Assembly: GCF_030408755.1 (NCBI RefSeq)
Contig: NZ_CP047209.1
Span: forward strand, 930,001-994,000
From: Corynebacterium felinum
GTDB lineage: Bacteria; Actinomycetota; Actinomycetes; Mycobacteriales; Mycobacteriaceae
DNA: 64,000 bases
Direction of reading: 5' to 3'
Shown here: piece after piece, positions 27,083 to 35,978 of the stretch
Layout: every line of letters begins with the position of its first letter
Position numbering within the stretch: position 1 is the stretch's first letter
The notes under the pieces: model-generated
What the model was told of the DNA's origin: nothing
The model's input: only the letters and a program-made list of their open reading frames with translations
The model's database searches: none
Made by a program: the position numbers and the translations under genes

Positions 27083-28939
27083 CCCAGATTTTTCATGGGG
27101 TGGGTTTGGTGGTGGTGGGTTGGGGTGGTGTGTTTGTGGGGTTGGTTGGGGCACCTTCGCCTTTGGTTGTGGTTTTCAATGGCAAGGTGTACGTCCGTGT
27201 TTTTGTGGTGGGGTTTTGTGGTGGGGTGCCTGCGGTTGGCTGCCGGTGGTGGGGTCTGCTGCGTGTTGTGGTTGAGGGGGTTAGGTTTTTCGTTTTTTAA
27301 GGGGGCGTAGGAGGTTTTGGGTGTATTCCATAAGTGTCACCAGTGTGGGGGTGTGTGTGCTTTGTTGATCGAGGTGGAGGTATATGCGCCTGCTGCTTGT
27401 CGTGATTTTTGCAGAGATTGCAATAAACCTTGCTCGAATGGTTTTTGGTGCCCATGTCCACCACGGGTTGTCGGATTGATTTCGTTTCTTGTTGTTGCCG
27501 CTGTTGTGGTTGTTGTAGTGATGGTCGAGTAGTTTTGTCCAGGTGAGAAGTTGGTGGGCTAAGGTTATGATGAGACACCAGATTTGGTTAGCTTTGAACT
27601 GGCAAAACGGTAGTTTTGCAAGGCCTTGATCTTTGGCGTCTTTGATGTGTTGTTCGCATAGTGATCTTTGGCGATAGTACTGGTCAATGCGTTGAATATT
27701 GCAGTTGAGGTTTGTTGCGCATAATTGGGTGCGTATGCCGAGTTGATTGAAAATGCTGTGTTGGCACCCTGCGTGGGGGGGATTCTATCCGTGCGATCAC
27801 GCGCATCGTGGTGGGGTAATCAGTAAGAAGGTTCACCAGTGGTTTGTCATCTTCTAGGTGTGCGGTTTGTAGTAGTCCGGTGATGTCTTCAAGGAAGTGT
27901 TGGTCATCAAAGCTGATATCCCCATTGCCACGCACAATTGGCACACGGGTGTTACGTAATGATCGATAATCTGTGTGACTAGTTGCTTCGTTACCGGATC
28001 TGATGTGCTCATTGAGGAGGATACTTGCTGTAGGTGAGGGTGAAAAGCCAACAACATAACCGAGGTCATGGTCGTCTAAGGAGCTAAGGAATTGTTTTGT
28101 CCCACCAGCACTGTCAGCACGGATAACAAGTCGTTTGCCCCAAGGTTTGCCATCGCTGTGATCGGGGAGAGCGGTCAGGATTTCTTTGACAAGCTGGCAA
28201 TGATCATTAGCGGTGTTTGCTCCCGCGTTACCTGGGCGAAGCAGACAGGTTAAAAATTCCCCACCAGTTAACCCTACGCTGGTGTAGTCGATAAAAGCAC
28301 ATAATGGGTGGAAACCAAACCCCTTCTTATAGGTAGGTGCGGCTTTTTCCTTGCCAGAATGCGCACAGATCAGTGTCGCATCAATATCTACTATCAGGGG
28401 TTTGTCTACTGTAGCGAGCTTATGTGGGGCTTGATCGCCCAGCAGGTTCCATAGTGTGCTACGGGCGTATTTGATCGCGTGAAGGAATTCTTCACGTATT
28501 TTATCGCTGGTGTCTTTATGCTCTGTCAGTCGCCGCCACAGGGTTGATACCGACGGCAATGGCTGAGACGATAATGCTGTCGAAACAGAATCTAACAAGT
28601 TGATGTCTTTAACATCGTCACCACCAGCAATTAACGATAACGCTAACCCAGTACACGCATCACCAAAAGTATGTGTTAACCGTTGCCGTGAGAAAACACG
28701 ATCAAGGCTGGCACCAATCCCGACTAATTGAGCTACATGAGCAAAGGGTAACACCCCCGCGCGGGAAACAAGACGGGTGCAGCTGGCCATCATAGGGGTG
28801 TATGTAGTAGTCTTCACCATGAAAGTGCTCCTTTTCTGCTTGGAATAAAGGCTTAACAACATCTCTATTCTAGCAGGTCAAGAAGCACTTTCTTTACTTT
28901 TTACACACCTTTTAAGCCCCACCCCATGAAAAATCCGGG
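27083..28939 (-). mobile_element. IS1380-family insertion sequence
   Basis: The element is 1,857 bp. Its ends are inverted repeats: CCCAGATTTTTCATGGGG at the left and, read inward from the right end, CCCGGATTTTTCATGGGG, continuing with TGGG on both sides (one mismatch in 22). It is flanked by a 4-bp target duplication CTAG (27079-27082 and 28940-28943), as known for this family. The only gene is a frameshifted transposase on the minus strand. Confidence 0.9.
27281..28820 (-). pseudogene. IS1380-family transposase, frameshifted in a G7 run
   Basis: From the start at 28820 (MVKTTTYTPMMASCTRLVSR) the frame carries the DDE family pieces PLIVDIDATLICAHSGKE and RLVIRADSAGGTKQF. It leaves frame at seven G (27775-27781, plus strand). 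In the next frame the family C-terminus continues (QHSIFNQLGIRTQLCATNLN, then QRSLCEQHIKDAKDQGLAK) to a TAA at 27281. The total length of 1,540 nt is one base over a multiple of three, so one extra base in the run explains it; phase variation cannot be excluded. Confidence 0.85.
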
Positions 28940-29296
28940 CTAGGGTTTTTCCAAAGCAATGTGTTGGCGTTTGTTGCCTTGATTTCAGTCGCTGCATTAC
29001 AGAACTTCTTAGCACTAGTCTTTCGAGGGTTTGCAACATCTGTTGGCGTTTGCTTAGGTCTGTCCATCTTGAGCTTTGTCGCTATTTCAAACTCTATAGG
29101 TGCACTTTTGCGATTCTTTGTGCCTTATGCGCTGATGACTTTCAGTCTTGCGTTTAATTCGCCTGCCTTTGCACTTGATCCTGAGTTGAAAGGTACTTCG
29201 GCTTTCATTCAAGTCTTCCTCACAAGCTGTTGCTTGACCGCTGTGAGCCTGGCGTTAAACTACTTTTGGATGAGAAAAAAGCTGTCTGCTGGTTAA

Positions 29297-29580
29297 TCAT
29301 TGCCACACTTTGGTCAGTTGGAAGCGAGGTGTGGCATAGCTATGCCTTGGTACTTTGTGGTTGCCCCATAGTGGATTTTTCAACCAATTAAGGCTTTGAC
29401 CTGTCGGTTATTGGTGGGTAATGGGTCTGACCCCAAGTTTTTTCACTCTTTCGGTTATGCTTTTCGGTGAGTACTTTCCTCGGTGGTAGGCAACGGAACT
29501 TTTCAACGCATAAAGGTGTCTGAAGTACTTATGGCCAGGAGGGTGGGCTCAACACGTATGCACAACAACGAAAGGTGTGA
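29297..29580. other. Intergenic region before glyA
   Basis: A hairpin GCCACAC/GTGTGGC at about 29302-29336 may end the ABC transcript. The site AAAGG before the glyA GTG is at 29571-29575. No gene is seen. Confidence 0.45.
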
Positions 29581-30873
29581 GTGTCCTTCATGACGAATGA
29601 CATCCGTTACCAACCGCTTGCAGAACTCGACCCTGAGGTCGCGGGCGCTCTTGCCGGTGAGCTTTCTCGCCAACGTAACACCCTAGAAATGATTGCTTCC
29701 GAAAACTTCGTTCCTCGCGCAGTACTGCAGGCTCAAGGTTCGGTTTTCACCAACAAATACGCTGAAGGCTACCCAGGGCGCCGCTACTACGGTGGTTGTG
29801 AACACGCCGATGTTGTCGAAGACCTTGCACGTAATCGTGCGAAGGAACTGTTCGGCGCAGAGTTCGCCAACGTGCAGCCACATGCTGGTGCGCAGGCAAA
29901 TGCTGCTGTGCTGATGGCATTGGCGAAGCCCGGTGAGAAAATCATGGGTCTGTCGCTTGCACACGGCGGGCACCTGACCCACGGTATGCACCTGAACTTC
30001 TCTGGCAAACTGTATGAAGTTGCCGCTTATGGTGTTGAGCCCGACACCTTCCGCATCGACATGGACAAAGTCCGTGACATGGCGCTTGAAGAGCGCCCAC
30101 AGGTTCTGATCGCTGGTTGGTCTGCCTACCCTCGCCACCAGGATTTCGCTGCTTTCCGCGCTATTGCTGATGAAGTGGGCGCGAAACTGTGGGTCGATAT
30201 GGCTCACTTCGCTGGTTTGGTTGCTGCTGGCTTGCACCCAAGCCCAGTTCCTTTTGCTGATGTTGTGTCCACCACCGTGCACAAGACTTTGGGTGGTCCT
30301 CGTTCTGGTCTGATTTTGGCAAAGCAGGAGTACGCGAAGGCGATTAACTCTGCTGTATTCCCAGGCCAGCAGGGTGGTCCACTGATGCATGCGGTTGCGG
30401 CAAAGGCTGTGGCTATGAAGATCGCTGGAACCCAAGAGTTCAAGGATCGTCAGGCGCGCACCATCGAGGGGGCGCAGATCATCGCTGAGCGTTTGACTCA
30501 CGCTGATTGCGCAGCGGTCGGTGTGGATGTACTCACCGGTGGCACGGACGTGCACTTGGTGCTTGTGGATCTGCGTAACTCGCAGCTGGACGGCCAGCAG
30601 GCTGAAGATTTGCTGCATGAGGTGGGTATTACTGTCAACCGCAACGCGGTTCCTTTCGATCCACGCCCACCAATGGTCACTTCCGGTCTGCGTATCGGTA
30701 CTCCTGCGCTGGCTACTCGCGGTTTCGATGCGGCAGCGTTTACTGAGGTTGCCGATATCATCGCTGAGGCGCTGACTGGCGCAACGGCTATTGATGCGCT
30801 GCGTGCGCGCGTCGACAAGCTTGCGCAGCAGTACCCACTCTACGACGGTTTGGAAGAGTGGAAGCTGGTCTAG
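29581..30873 (+). CDS. glyA: Serine hydroxymethyltransferase
   Basis: A 430-residue PLP enzyme that converts serine and tetrahydrofolate to glycine and methylene-tetrahydrofolate. Conserved pieces: [61 protein letters not shown], and the PLP lysine in [16 protein letters not shown]. In this organism it neighbours pabAB, both serving one-carbon and folate metabolism. Start GTG 29581 follows AAAGG; ATG 29590 is possible. Confidence 0.97.
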   Translation: MSFMTNDIRYQPLAELDPEVAGALAGELSRQRNTLEMIASENFVPRAVLQAQGSVFTNKYAEGYPGRRYYGGCEHADVVEDLARNRAKELFGAEFANVQPHAGAQANAAVLMALAKPGEKIMGLSLAHGGHLTHGMHLNFSGKLYEVAAYGVEPDTFRIDMDKVRDMALEERPQVLIAGWSAYPRHQDFAAFRAIADEVGAKLWVDMAHFAGLVAAGLHPSPVPFADVVSTTVHKTLGGPRSGLILAKQEYAKAINSAVFPGQQGGPLMHAVAAKAVAMKIAGTQEFKDRQARTIEGAQIIAERLTHADCAAVGVDVLTGGTDVHLVLVDLRNSQLDGQQAEDLLHEVGITVNRNAVPFDPRPPMVTSGLRIGTPALATRGFDAAAFTEVADIIAEALTGATAIDALRARVDKLAQQYPLYDGLEEWKLV

Positions 30874-30962
30874 CAGCGACCTGATTTTTGGATTTCACGC
30901 CCCTACCTGCTCAGATGCGCAGCTAGGGGCGTTGTCGTGTTGCTAAGGGGTGTGTGGGTGAA

Positions 30963-30968
30963 TAAGGT
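30963..30968 (+). promoter_or_regulatory. -10 hexamer TAAGGT, leaderless pabAB promoter
   Basis: TAAGGT is followed by exactly 8 nt and the GTG at 30977. This favours GTG 30977 over the in-frame TTG at 30971. Confidence 0.5.
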
Positions 30969-30976
30969 TTTTGTGT

Positions 30977-33016
30977 GTGAAAGTCCTTGTAATAGATCAC
31001 CGTGATTCCTTCACCTACAATTTGGTGGCTTATATTGAGGACGAAACGAACAGCGCGCCGACCGTTGTCGATTTCCGCGAACCGTTGAGCGTGGATTTTG
31101 CGAACAGTTTTGATGCGATCGTGTGCTCGCCAGGCCCCGGCAGGGTGGACAACCCGGACGATATTGGTTCGACGCTTGCGATTATTGCTCAGACGACGAC
31201 TCCGTTGTTGGGCGTGTGCTTGGGGCATCAGGCGATCTGCTATGCCTTCGGCGGGGGGACTGCGCTTGCGCCGCTGCCGGTGCACGGGCAGACAGATCTG
31301 ATTACGCACGAGGGTTCGGGGCTGTTTTCATCGCTAACCTCGCCGCTTGAAGTGGTGCGTTATCATTCGTTGGTTGCCGATCCGATTCCTCAGCAGCTCC
31401 GCGTGACGGCTACGTCGCGGGATAACATTGTGATGGCGTTGGAGCACAAGCTGCGACCGATCTGGGGTGTGCAGTTTCATCCTGAGTCGGTGGGGGGATT
31501 TGATGGGCATGTGTTGGTGCGTAATTTTTTGGCGCTGGCACGTGACTATAATCGCCGGCATCGTGGCGGTGCTGGGGCACGCACTGGTGCTGTGCGTGAC
31601 GACGCCGCCACCAGCACCCAGGCACATCCCGGTCGCGATGTTTCCACACTAAGGAATACGTCCTCGTTGAGTGTGCAGGCGTTGAGTTTGAAGGGGTGTG
31701 TGGATGCGCAGCGTATTGCTGCGGATGCGCCTTTTTGGTTGGATGCCAGCGATCATGCGCATGCTGATGGTGGCATGAGTTATGTGGGTGTTGCTGGTGG
31801 CCCGTTGAGTTCGACTGTCAGCGGTGATGGTTTCTCGGTGCTGGAAAACTCTCTGGTGCGCGCTGATATTTCGGCTGTGGCTGATCTCGGGTTGGGCTTT
31901 AATCTGGGATTGGTGGGATATTTGGGCTATGAGCTCAAGGCGGAGTGTGGTGGTAGTGCAGCGCACCAAGCACCGACACCGAATATTCAGCTGTTTTTTG
32001 CTGATCGGATGATCGCTATTGATCATAGGAACATGCGCACTCATGTGCTGTACTTGGTGGATCAGGATTCTCCTGAGCTTATTGAGCAGCAGGTTGCGTG
32101 GGCGAGGCAGATGAAAGAAGAGCTTGTAGCGCTCATGGACTCTGATGCGCCAGTTACTGAGCGTGGCGCTGGGGCTTTGTCGGTGGGGCCTGTCAAGGCG
32201 CGGTTTAGTAAGGATGAGTATATTGATCTGATTCATGCCTGCCATGAGGCGATTGTTGCGGGCGAATCCTATGAGGTGTGTTTAACAAACCAACTGTCGG
32301 CGCAGATTGATACGTGTGATGTGTGTGCAAGCTATGGGGAATTTCGCCGAGCAAATCCAAGCCCGCTAGGGGCCCTAGTGCGGTTTGGGGACTTAGCACT
32401 ATTGTCGAGTTCGCCAGAGCGGTTTTTAAAGTGTGATCGCTTTGGCGTGGTGGAGTCGCGCCCCATTAAGGGCACTCGTGCCAGGGGTGCAACACCTGAA
32501 GAGGATGAACGTTTGCGCCTAGATTTGGCTACGAATGCCAAGGATCGCGCGGAGAATCTGATGATTGTGGATTTGGTGCGCAACGATCTGTCGCGTGTGG
32601 CGGTGCCGGGGACGGTTAAGGCTGAGCCGCTGTTTGCGGTGGAGAGTTTTGCCACTGTGCACCAGCTAGTCAGTACCATCCGAGCCCAGCTTGCTGAACA
32701 ATACAGCCTTGTTGATCTGCTGAAGGCGACTTTTCCTGGGGGATCGATGACTGGTGCGCCGAAGATTCGAACCATGGACATCATTGATGAGCTAGAGAAA
32801 GCCCCCCGCGGCATTTATTCCGGTGCTGTGGGGTATTTCGGTGTCGATGGTGCGATGGATTTGTCGATGGTGATCCGCAGCATTGTTATCCACGGGGATC
32901 GTTTGACGTACGGGGTTGGGGGTGCGATTGTGGCGTTGTCTGATCCGGAGGAAGAATACGCGGAGACCCTCACAAAGGCCACACCGTTGTTGCGTTTGAT
33001 AGGGCAGGAGATCTAA
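30977..33016 (+). CDS. pabAB: Aminodeoxychorismate synthase, fused glutamine amidotransferase and synthase
   Basis: A 679-residue fusion that makes 4-amino-4-deoxychorismate from chorismate and glutamine for folate synthesis. Residues about 1-190 are the class I amidotransferase: VLVIDHRDSFTYNL, the catalytic Cys in LLGVCLGHQAICYAFG, and the His in WGVQFHPESVGG. After a linker, the C-terminal chorismate-binding domain shows SSSPERFLK, RPIKGTRARG, IVDLVRNDLSRV and FPGGSMTGAPKIRTMDI. pabC begins directly after its stop codon. Confidence 0.95.
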   Translation: MKVLVIDHRDSFTYNLVAYIEDETNSAPTVVDFREPLSVDFANSFDAIVCSPGPGRVDNPDDIGSTLAIIAQTTTPLLGVCLGHQAICYAFGGGTALAPLPVHGQTDLITHEGSGLFSSLTSPLEVVRYHSLVADPIPQQLRVTATSRDNIVMALEHKLRPIWGVQFHPESVGGFDGHVLVRNFLALARDYNRRHRGGAGARTGAVRDDAATSTQAHPGRDVSTLRNTSSLSVQALSLKGCVDAQRIAADAPFWLDASDHAHADGGMSYVGVAGGPLSSTVSGDGFSVLENSLVRADISAVADLGLGFNLGLVGYLGYELKAECGGSAAHQAPTPNIQLFFADRMIAIDHRNMRTHVLYLVDQDSPELIEQQVAWARQMKEELVALMDSDAPVTERGAGALSVGPVKARFSKDEYIDLIHACHEAIVAGESYEVCLTNQLSAQIDTCDVCASYGEFRRANPSPLGALVRFGDLALLSSSPERFLKCDRFGVVESRPIKGTRARGATPEEDERLRLDLATNAKDRAENLMIVDLVRNDLSRVAVPGTVKAEPLFAVESFATVHQLVSTIRAQLAEQYSLVDLLKATFPGGSMTGAPKIRTMDIIDELEKAPRGIYSGAVGYFGVDGAMDLSMVIRSIVIHGDRLTYGVGGAIVALSDPEEEYAETLTKATPLLRLIGQEI

Positions 33017-33745
33017 ATGGACGATATTGATCTCCTCGTCTTTGATGGAACCAGCTTTGTTCCTTCTGATGATGAGGTGTCGGGTCGGGTGATCATCGAT
33101 TCATTCCCCGTGACTTTCGGCCACGTTGCCAGATTGGATCTGCATGTGGCGCGTTTTGCGCGGGCGTGTGGGCGCACCATCAGCCTTTCCTGCGTACAGG
33201 AAGCGATTGCGGATGTGAGTTATGGTTTTCCGCGCCTAGAATTTCATGTGGATACCCACACGGTGTACCTGCGATTACGCTCCATGCCGCCGCGTCGAAG
33301 CACCACAACATTGTGGGTTCCGCAGGACTACGATCCGCGTGAGCGCCCCGAGATCAAGGGCTGGGATTTGGATGCTCTTGCTGTGCTTCATGCCCACGCG
33401 CGTGCGCATGGTTGCGATGATGCTTTGCTTCTCGACGCTACCACTAGGCTGCCGAAAGAAACCTGCTACGGGGTGCTTGCGTGGTGGCAAGACGATCAGA
33501 TGTGCGTGGCTCCGCGTCAGTGGGGCGTGCTGGATTCAGTGACGTTGCGGCGCACAATGCAGCTTGTGGATGTAACCGAGTGCGAGGTGTCGGTGGAACA
33601 ATTAGCGCAGTACCCGGTATGGGTGGGCAATGCGCTGCATTCGTGGACGGCAGTGACAGAAATTGTGTGCAGTGATGGGCGTCGATTAGCTCCCCCAACC
33701 AATCCGGATCGGCTCGCACAGGTGCGCGAGTTTTTGCTCGGGTGA
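33017..33745 (+). CDS. pabC: 4-amino-4-deoxychorismate lyase-like PLP protein
   Basis: A 242-residue fold-type IV PLP protein. It should release pyruvate from aminodeoxychorismate to yield p-aminobenzoate. The probable PLP lysine is in RPEIKGWDLDALAVLHAHA. LLLDATTRLPKETCYGVLAWW corresponds to the family segment around the conserved Glu, though Asn/Ser residues common there are changed, so activity is likely but not certain. The ATG immediately follows the pabAB stop, giving translational coupling and a clear metabolic partner. Confidence 0.85.
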   Translation: MDDIDLLVFDGTSFVPSDDEVSGRVIIDSFPVTFGHVARLDLHVARFARACGRTISLSCVQEAIADVSYGFPRLEFHVDTHTVYLRLRSMPPRRSTTTLWVPQDYDPRERPEIKGWDLDALAVLHAHARAHGCDDALLLDATTRLPKETCYGVLAWWQDDQMCVAPRQWGVLDSVTLRRTMQLVDVTECEVSVEQLAQYPVWVGNALHSWTAVTEIVCSDGRRLAPPTNPDRLAQVREFLLG

Positions 33746-33919
33746 ATTCATCAAAAATCCTGTGTATGAAGGGGGCGCAGGCGCACAGATGGGGTCAGCC
33801 AGTTGGGGGATTTAATTCACGGGTGCTTCGCTTGTGCAGTTAGTGCTCTAAGATGGGGGTCACCTTAGTGTTTATGTCGAAATTTTTTAGGTGAGGAGAT
33901 GAGAGGGGGGCGAGCACCC

Positions 33920-34450
33920 ATGGAGATCACTGTTGGGGCGGTGCTTATTGTGGTGTGCTTTGTGATAGCTGCCGGGGCTGGCTATTTTGCGGCATTGCGC
34001 CACGGTGACGTCAGCCGAATCCGCATAGCTGTGGATGTTCCTCCCGAGTCCACGTGCACCGAAACATCTAGCTTGGATGACAACACCCCTGCAACCGACA
34101 ATAAGAAACCAACAAGCGCCCTGCCTGCACACAGTGGGCAAGCACCATCTGCGGATAGCACGTCTACGCCAGCACGCCCACCGAAACCCACCCCGAAAGC
34201 GATGCCGAAACGTAGAAGCGTCGGCTACAGCAAACCCCACACACCCTCCCAAGCACAGTACACGCGCGACATTGAACTTGTACTTCCTAACTACGACATC
34301 GATCCAGCTGAACTACTGACACAACTCGACACAATAGAACCAATCCGACTCCCCAATAACCGATGGGAATACCACCTCAACACCGTCACAGTTCAACTCA
34401 ACCCCCAAGGCAGCCTAGTTATGAGCATCACCCCTACGGACAGGAAGTGA
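33920..34450 (+). CDS. Single-pass membrane protein of unknown function
   Basis: About 176 residues: an N-terminal membrane helix (ITVGAVLIVVCFVIAAGAGY), a Pro/Thr/Ser-rich low-complexity linker (about residues 45-105), and a small C-terminal domain with YTRDIELVLPNYDIDPAELL and RWEYHLNTVTVQLNPQGSL. No known family. The next gene starts 7 nt after its stop and has the same layout (membrane helix, linker, small domain), so the two probably work together. The ATG at 33920 has G-rich sequence upstream. Confidence 0.65.
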   Translation: MEITVGAVLIVVCFVIAAGAGYFAALRHGDVSRIRIAVDVPPESTCTETSSLDDNTPATDNKKPTSALPAHSGQAPSADSTSTPARPPKPTPKAMPKRRSVGYSKPHTPSQAQYTRDIELVLPNYDIDPAELLTQLDTIEPIRLPNNRWEYHLNTVTVQLNPQGSLVMSITPTDRK

Positions 34451-34457
34451 CCACAGA

Positions 34458-35357
34458 ATGCTCTTCCTAGTTCTCTCCCTCGCAATCATCGCTGGATACG
34501 CCCTCGGCTGGCGGCTCGGATTACAACAAAAACGCGAATTCATCTATGCCGCCACCCAAGCAGCAGCCGAACAACTCGCCCCAGAACCAGACACCACAAC
34601 GACCCCTCCAACTCCACACAGCGCCACCGACTCTGCACCTGAATCCGAGCCCAGCGACCACGCACCTGCGCGCGCCGGGGCGGAACGAGAAAAAGGTGTT
34701 GATGGCACTACCGTTGCGCCAGATGGGGCCGCGGAGGCTGCGAATCAACCCGTTTCCACCGTCAGTGCGGAAGAACTGGAAAGCATCAAGCATGAGCTTG
34801 CCCAAAATATGGGAGCGTATGGAAGCGAACTAGGCTTTGAGCCCGATGAGATTAGGCTGAGTGAAAGTGCACTCTATCGAGCGCAACATTTGGGGATGAC
34901 CGAAGACCAATTGCGATCTGCTGTGGCGAACAGCACCAGCTGGATTCGGGAGGGTGATAGCTTCCGCTATAAAGCCGAAGGCTTCGACTTCATCGTCGAT
35001 ATCGACCGGACTGTGGTTCTGAAAGTCTTTCCCGCCGATAAGCACAGCGCTACCACTGCTCAGTCGAAGGCGAATCGAGTGCAACGGAAAGTGGTGCGCA
35101 AACAACGGAAGAAGAGACTCAAAGCAGGCCCCAGCCAGCGAGGACCGTTACCCTCCACGCCGAAGGAAATGAAGAAGCTACTCGAAAGCCGTGGGTTTGT
35201 GGTTGCGTTAGGCAAAAAGCATTACTCGGTCACACACCCCGATCAGCGGGGAAAACGGATGACCATGCCCTGTACCCCGGAAGATGTTCGGTGGAGTGAA
35301 AATTTCCGCTCCCAAATGCGCATGGTTTTTGGCATTGATTTACGAGACGTCAACTAA
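34458..35357 (+). CDS. Membrane-anchored protein with HicA-like C-terminal domain
   Basis: A 299-residue protein: N-terminal membrane helix (MLFLVLSLAIIAGYALGW), an acidic Pro/Thr/Ser linker to about residue 100, a middle domain (about 105-195), a very basic linker (RKVVRKQRKKRLKAG), and a C-terminal segment of about 65 residues. The latter reads TPKEMKKLLESRGFVVALGK, then KHYSVTHPDQRGKRMTMPCT, ending in MVFGIDLRDVN. Its order (helix, GFxxxxxxxxH, strand, MTMP) resembles the double-stranded-RNA-binding fold of HicA mRNA interferases, with His in the catalytic place. Such a domain fused to a membrane anchor is unusual; no HicB partner is nearby. Confidence 0.6.
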   Translation: MLFLVLSLAIIAGYALGWRLGLQQKREFIYAATQAAAEQLAPEPDTTTTPPTPHSATDSAPESEPSDHAPARAGAEREKGVDGTTVAPDGAAEAANQPVSTVSAEELESIKHELAQNMGAYGSELGFEPDEIRLSESALYRAQHLGMTEDQLRSAVANSTSWIREGDSFRYKAEGFDFIVDIDRTVVLKVFPADKHSATTAQSKANRVQRKVVRKQRKKRLKAGPSQRGPLPSTPKEMKKLLESRGFVVALGKKHYSVTHPDQRGKRMTMPCTPEDVRWSENFRSQMRMVFGIDLRDVN

Positions 35358-35474
35358 CAGCTTTCTGGAAGACTAACCCAAAGAACCCCGCACGCGAGAG
35401 AAACCCGAACGAGACCACGAACGTTTGTGGTCAATGTTCAAAAACATTGCATACGCTGGGGTGAATAAGAAAAA

Positions 35475-35535
35475 CCCTGCTTTCATACCTTTCCTCACTT
35501 TAGCTGTGAGATGGTGGAAGGAATGAAAAGCAGGG
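35475..35535 (-). terminator. Terminator of the DUF5997 gene
   Basis: Read on the minus strand, CCCTGCTTTTCAT pairs with ATGAAAGCAGGG with inner TTCC/GGAA and CAC/GTG pairing, followed by TTTTTC. Confidence 0.8.
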
Positions 35536-35557
35536 CAGTGTTTGCCTTAAAGGATAC

Positions 35558-35959
35558 TTAGTCCTCGGTAACCTCGCAGTCACCTTCGGCGCGCGCCTGA
35601 GCAAGCTGGGTGCGTGCAGTGCGCAACCATTCAGGCTGGTTGGCAAGCAGCTCCTTGATTTCGGCAGTGGTCAAAGGCTTGTCCATATCATTGCGCTTCA
35701 ATGCGGCAATGGTGATGCCGAGCTTCTGCGCCACAACAGGGCGTGGGTGTGGGCCGGTGCGTCGCAATTCCTGCAGCCACTGCGGAGGGTTGGTTTGCAG
35801 CGCAACGAACTCGTCATGACCAAGGGCGTTGTTCTGGAACTCCTCTGGCGTGGCTGGCAAATAGATGCCAAGCTTCTTCGCGGCGGTTTGAGGCTTCATG
35901 GCAGTTGCCGAGGCTAAAACCGCGGGCTGGGTACGTACAGATTCTTCATTCACAGCCAT
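35558..35959 (-). CDS. DUF5997-family protein
   Basis: A 133-residue soluble protein of an actinobacterial family of unknown function. It shows two related segments with small helix-rich units: QTAAKKLGIYLPATPEEFQN and RPVVAQKLGITIAALKRNDM, plus LTTAEIKELLANQPEWLRTA, like a DNA-binding or docking repeat. It is divergent from the LysR effector-domain gene with only 19 bp between the start codons, and I recall the same pairing in other actinobacteria. A DNA-binding partner role for the HTH-less neighbour is my inference. Confidence 0.75.
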   Translation of the reverse strand: MAVNEESVRTQPAVLASATAMKPQTAAKKLGIYLPATPEEFQNNALGHDEFVALQTNPPQWLQELRRTGPHPRPVVAQKLGITIAALKRNDMDKPLTTAEIKELLANQPEWLRTARTQLAQARAEGDCEVTED

Positions 35960-35964
35960 AACGG

Positions 35965-35973
35965 TACCATTAA
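35965..35973. promoter_or_regulatory. Overlapping divergent -10 hexamers in a 19-bp intergenic gap
   Basis: On the plus strand TACCAT (35965-35970) stands 8 nt before ATG 35979. On the minus strand TAATGG (35973-35968) stands 8 nt before ATG 35959. The two hexamers share three bases, so the promoters should exclude each other. The minus-strand hexamer is a poor match. Confidence 0.4.
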
Positions 35974-35978
35974 CTACT

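Larger units (their letters stand above)
26689..29296 (+). pseudogene. ABC-2 type permease, second subunit, split by IS1380-family element
   Basis: The 5' part (26689-27082) and 3' part (28944-29296) join exactly after removing the insertion and one CTAG copy: 394 + 353 = 747 nt, an open frame of 248 codons, equal in length to the first permease. The junction would read VDPLGFFQSNVLAFVALIS. The 5' part starts with GTG after GAGGAAA. The insertion truncates the protein in its third or fourth membrane segment, so the exporter has probably lost this subunit. Confidence 0.9.

Noticed and set aside
29424..29445. GGTCTGACCCCAAG as a remnant end of the IS3-type element
   Set aside because: Similarity to the element end at 13312 is limited to GACCCC and has no matching partner end.
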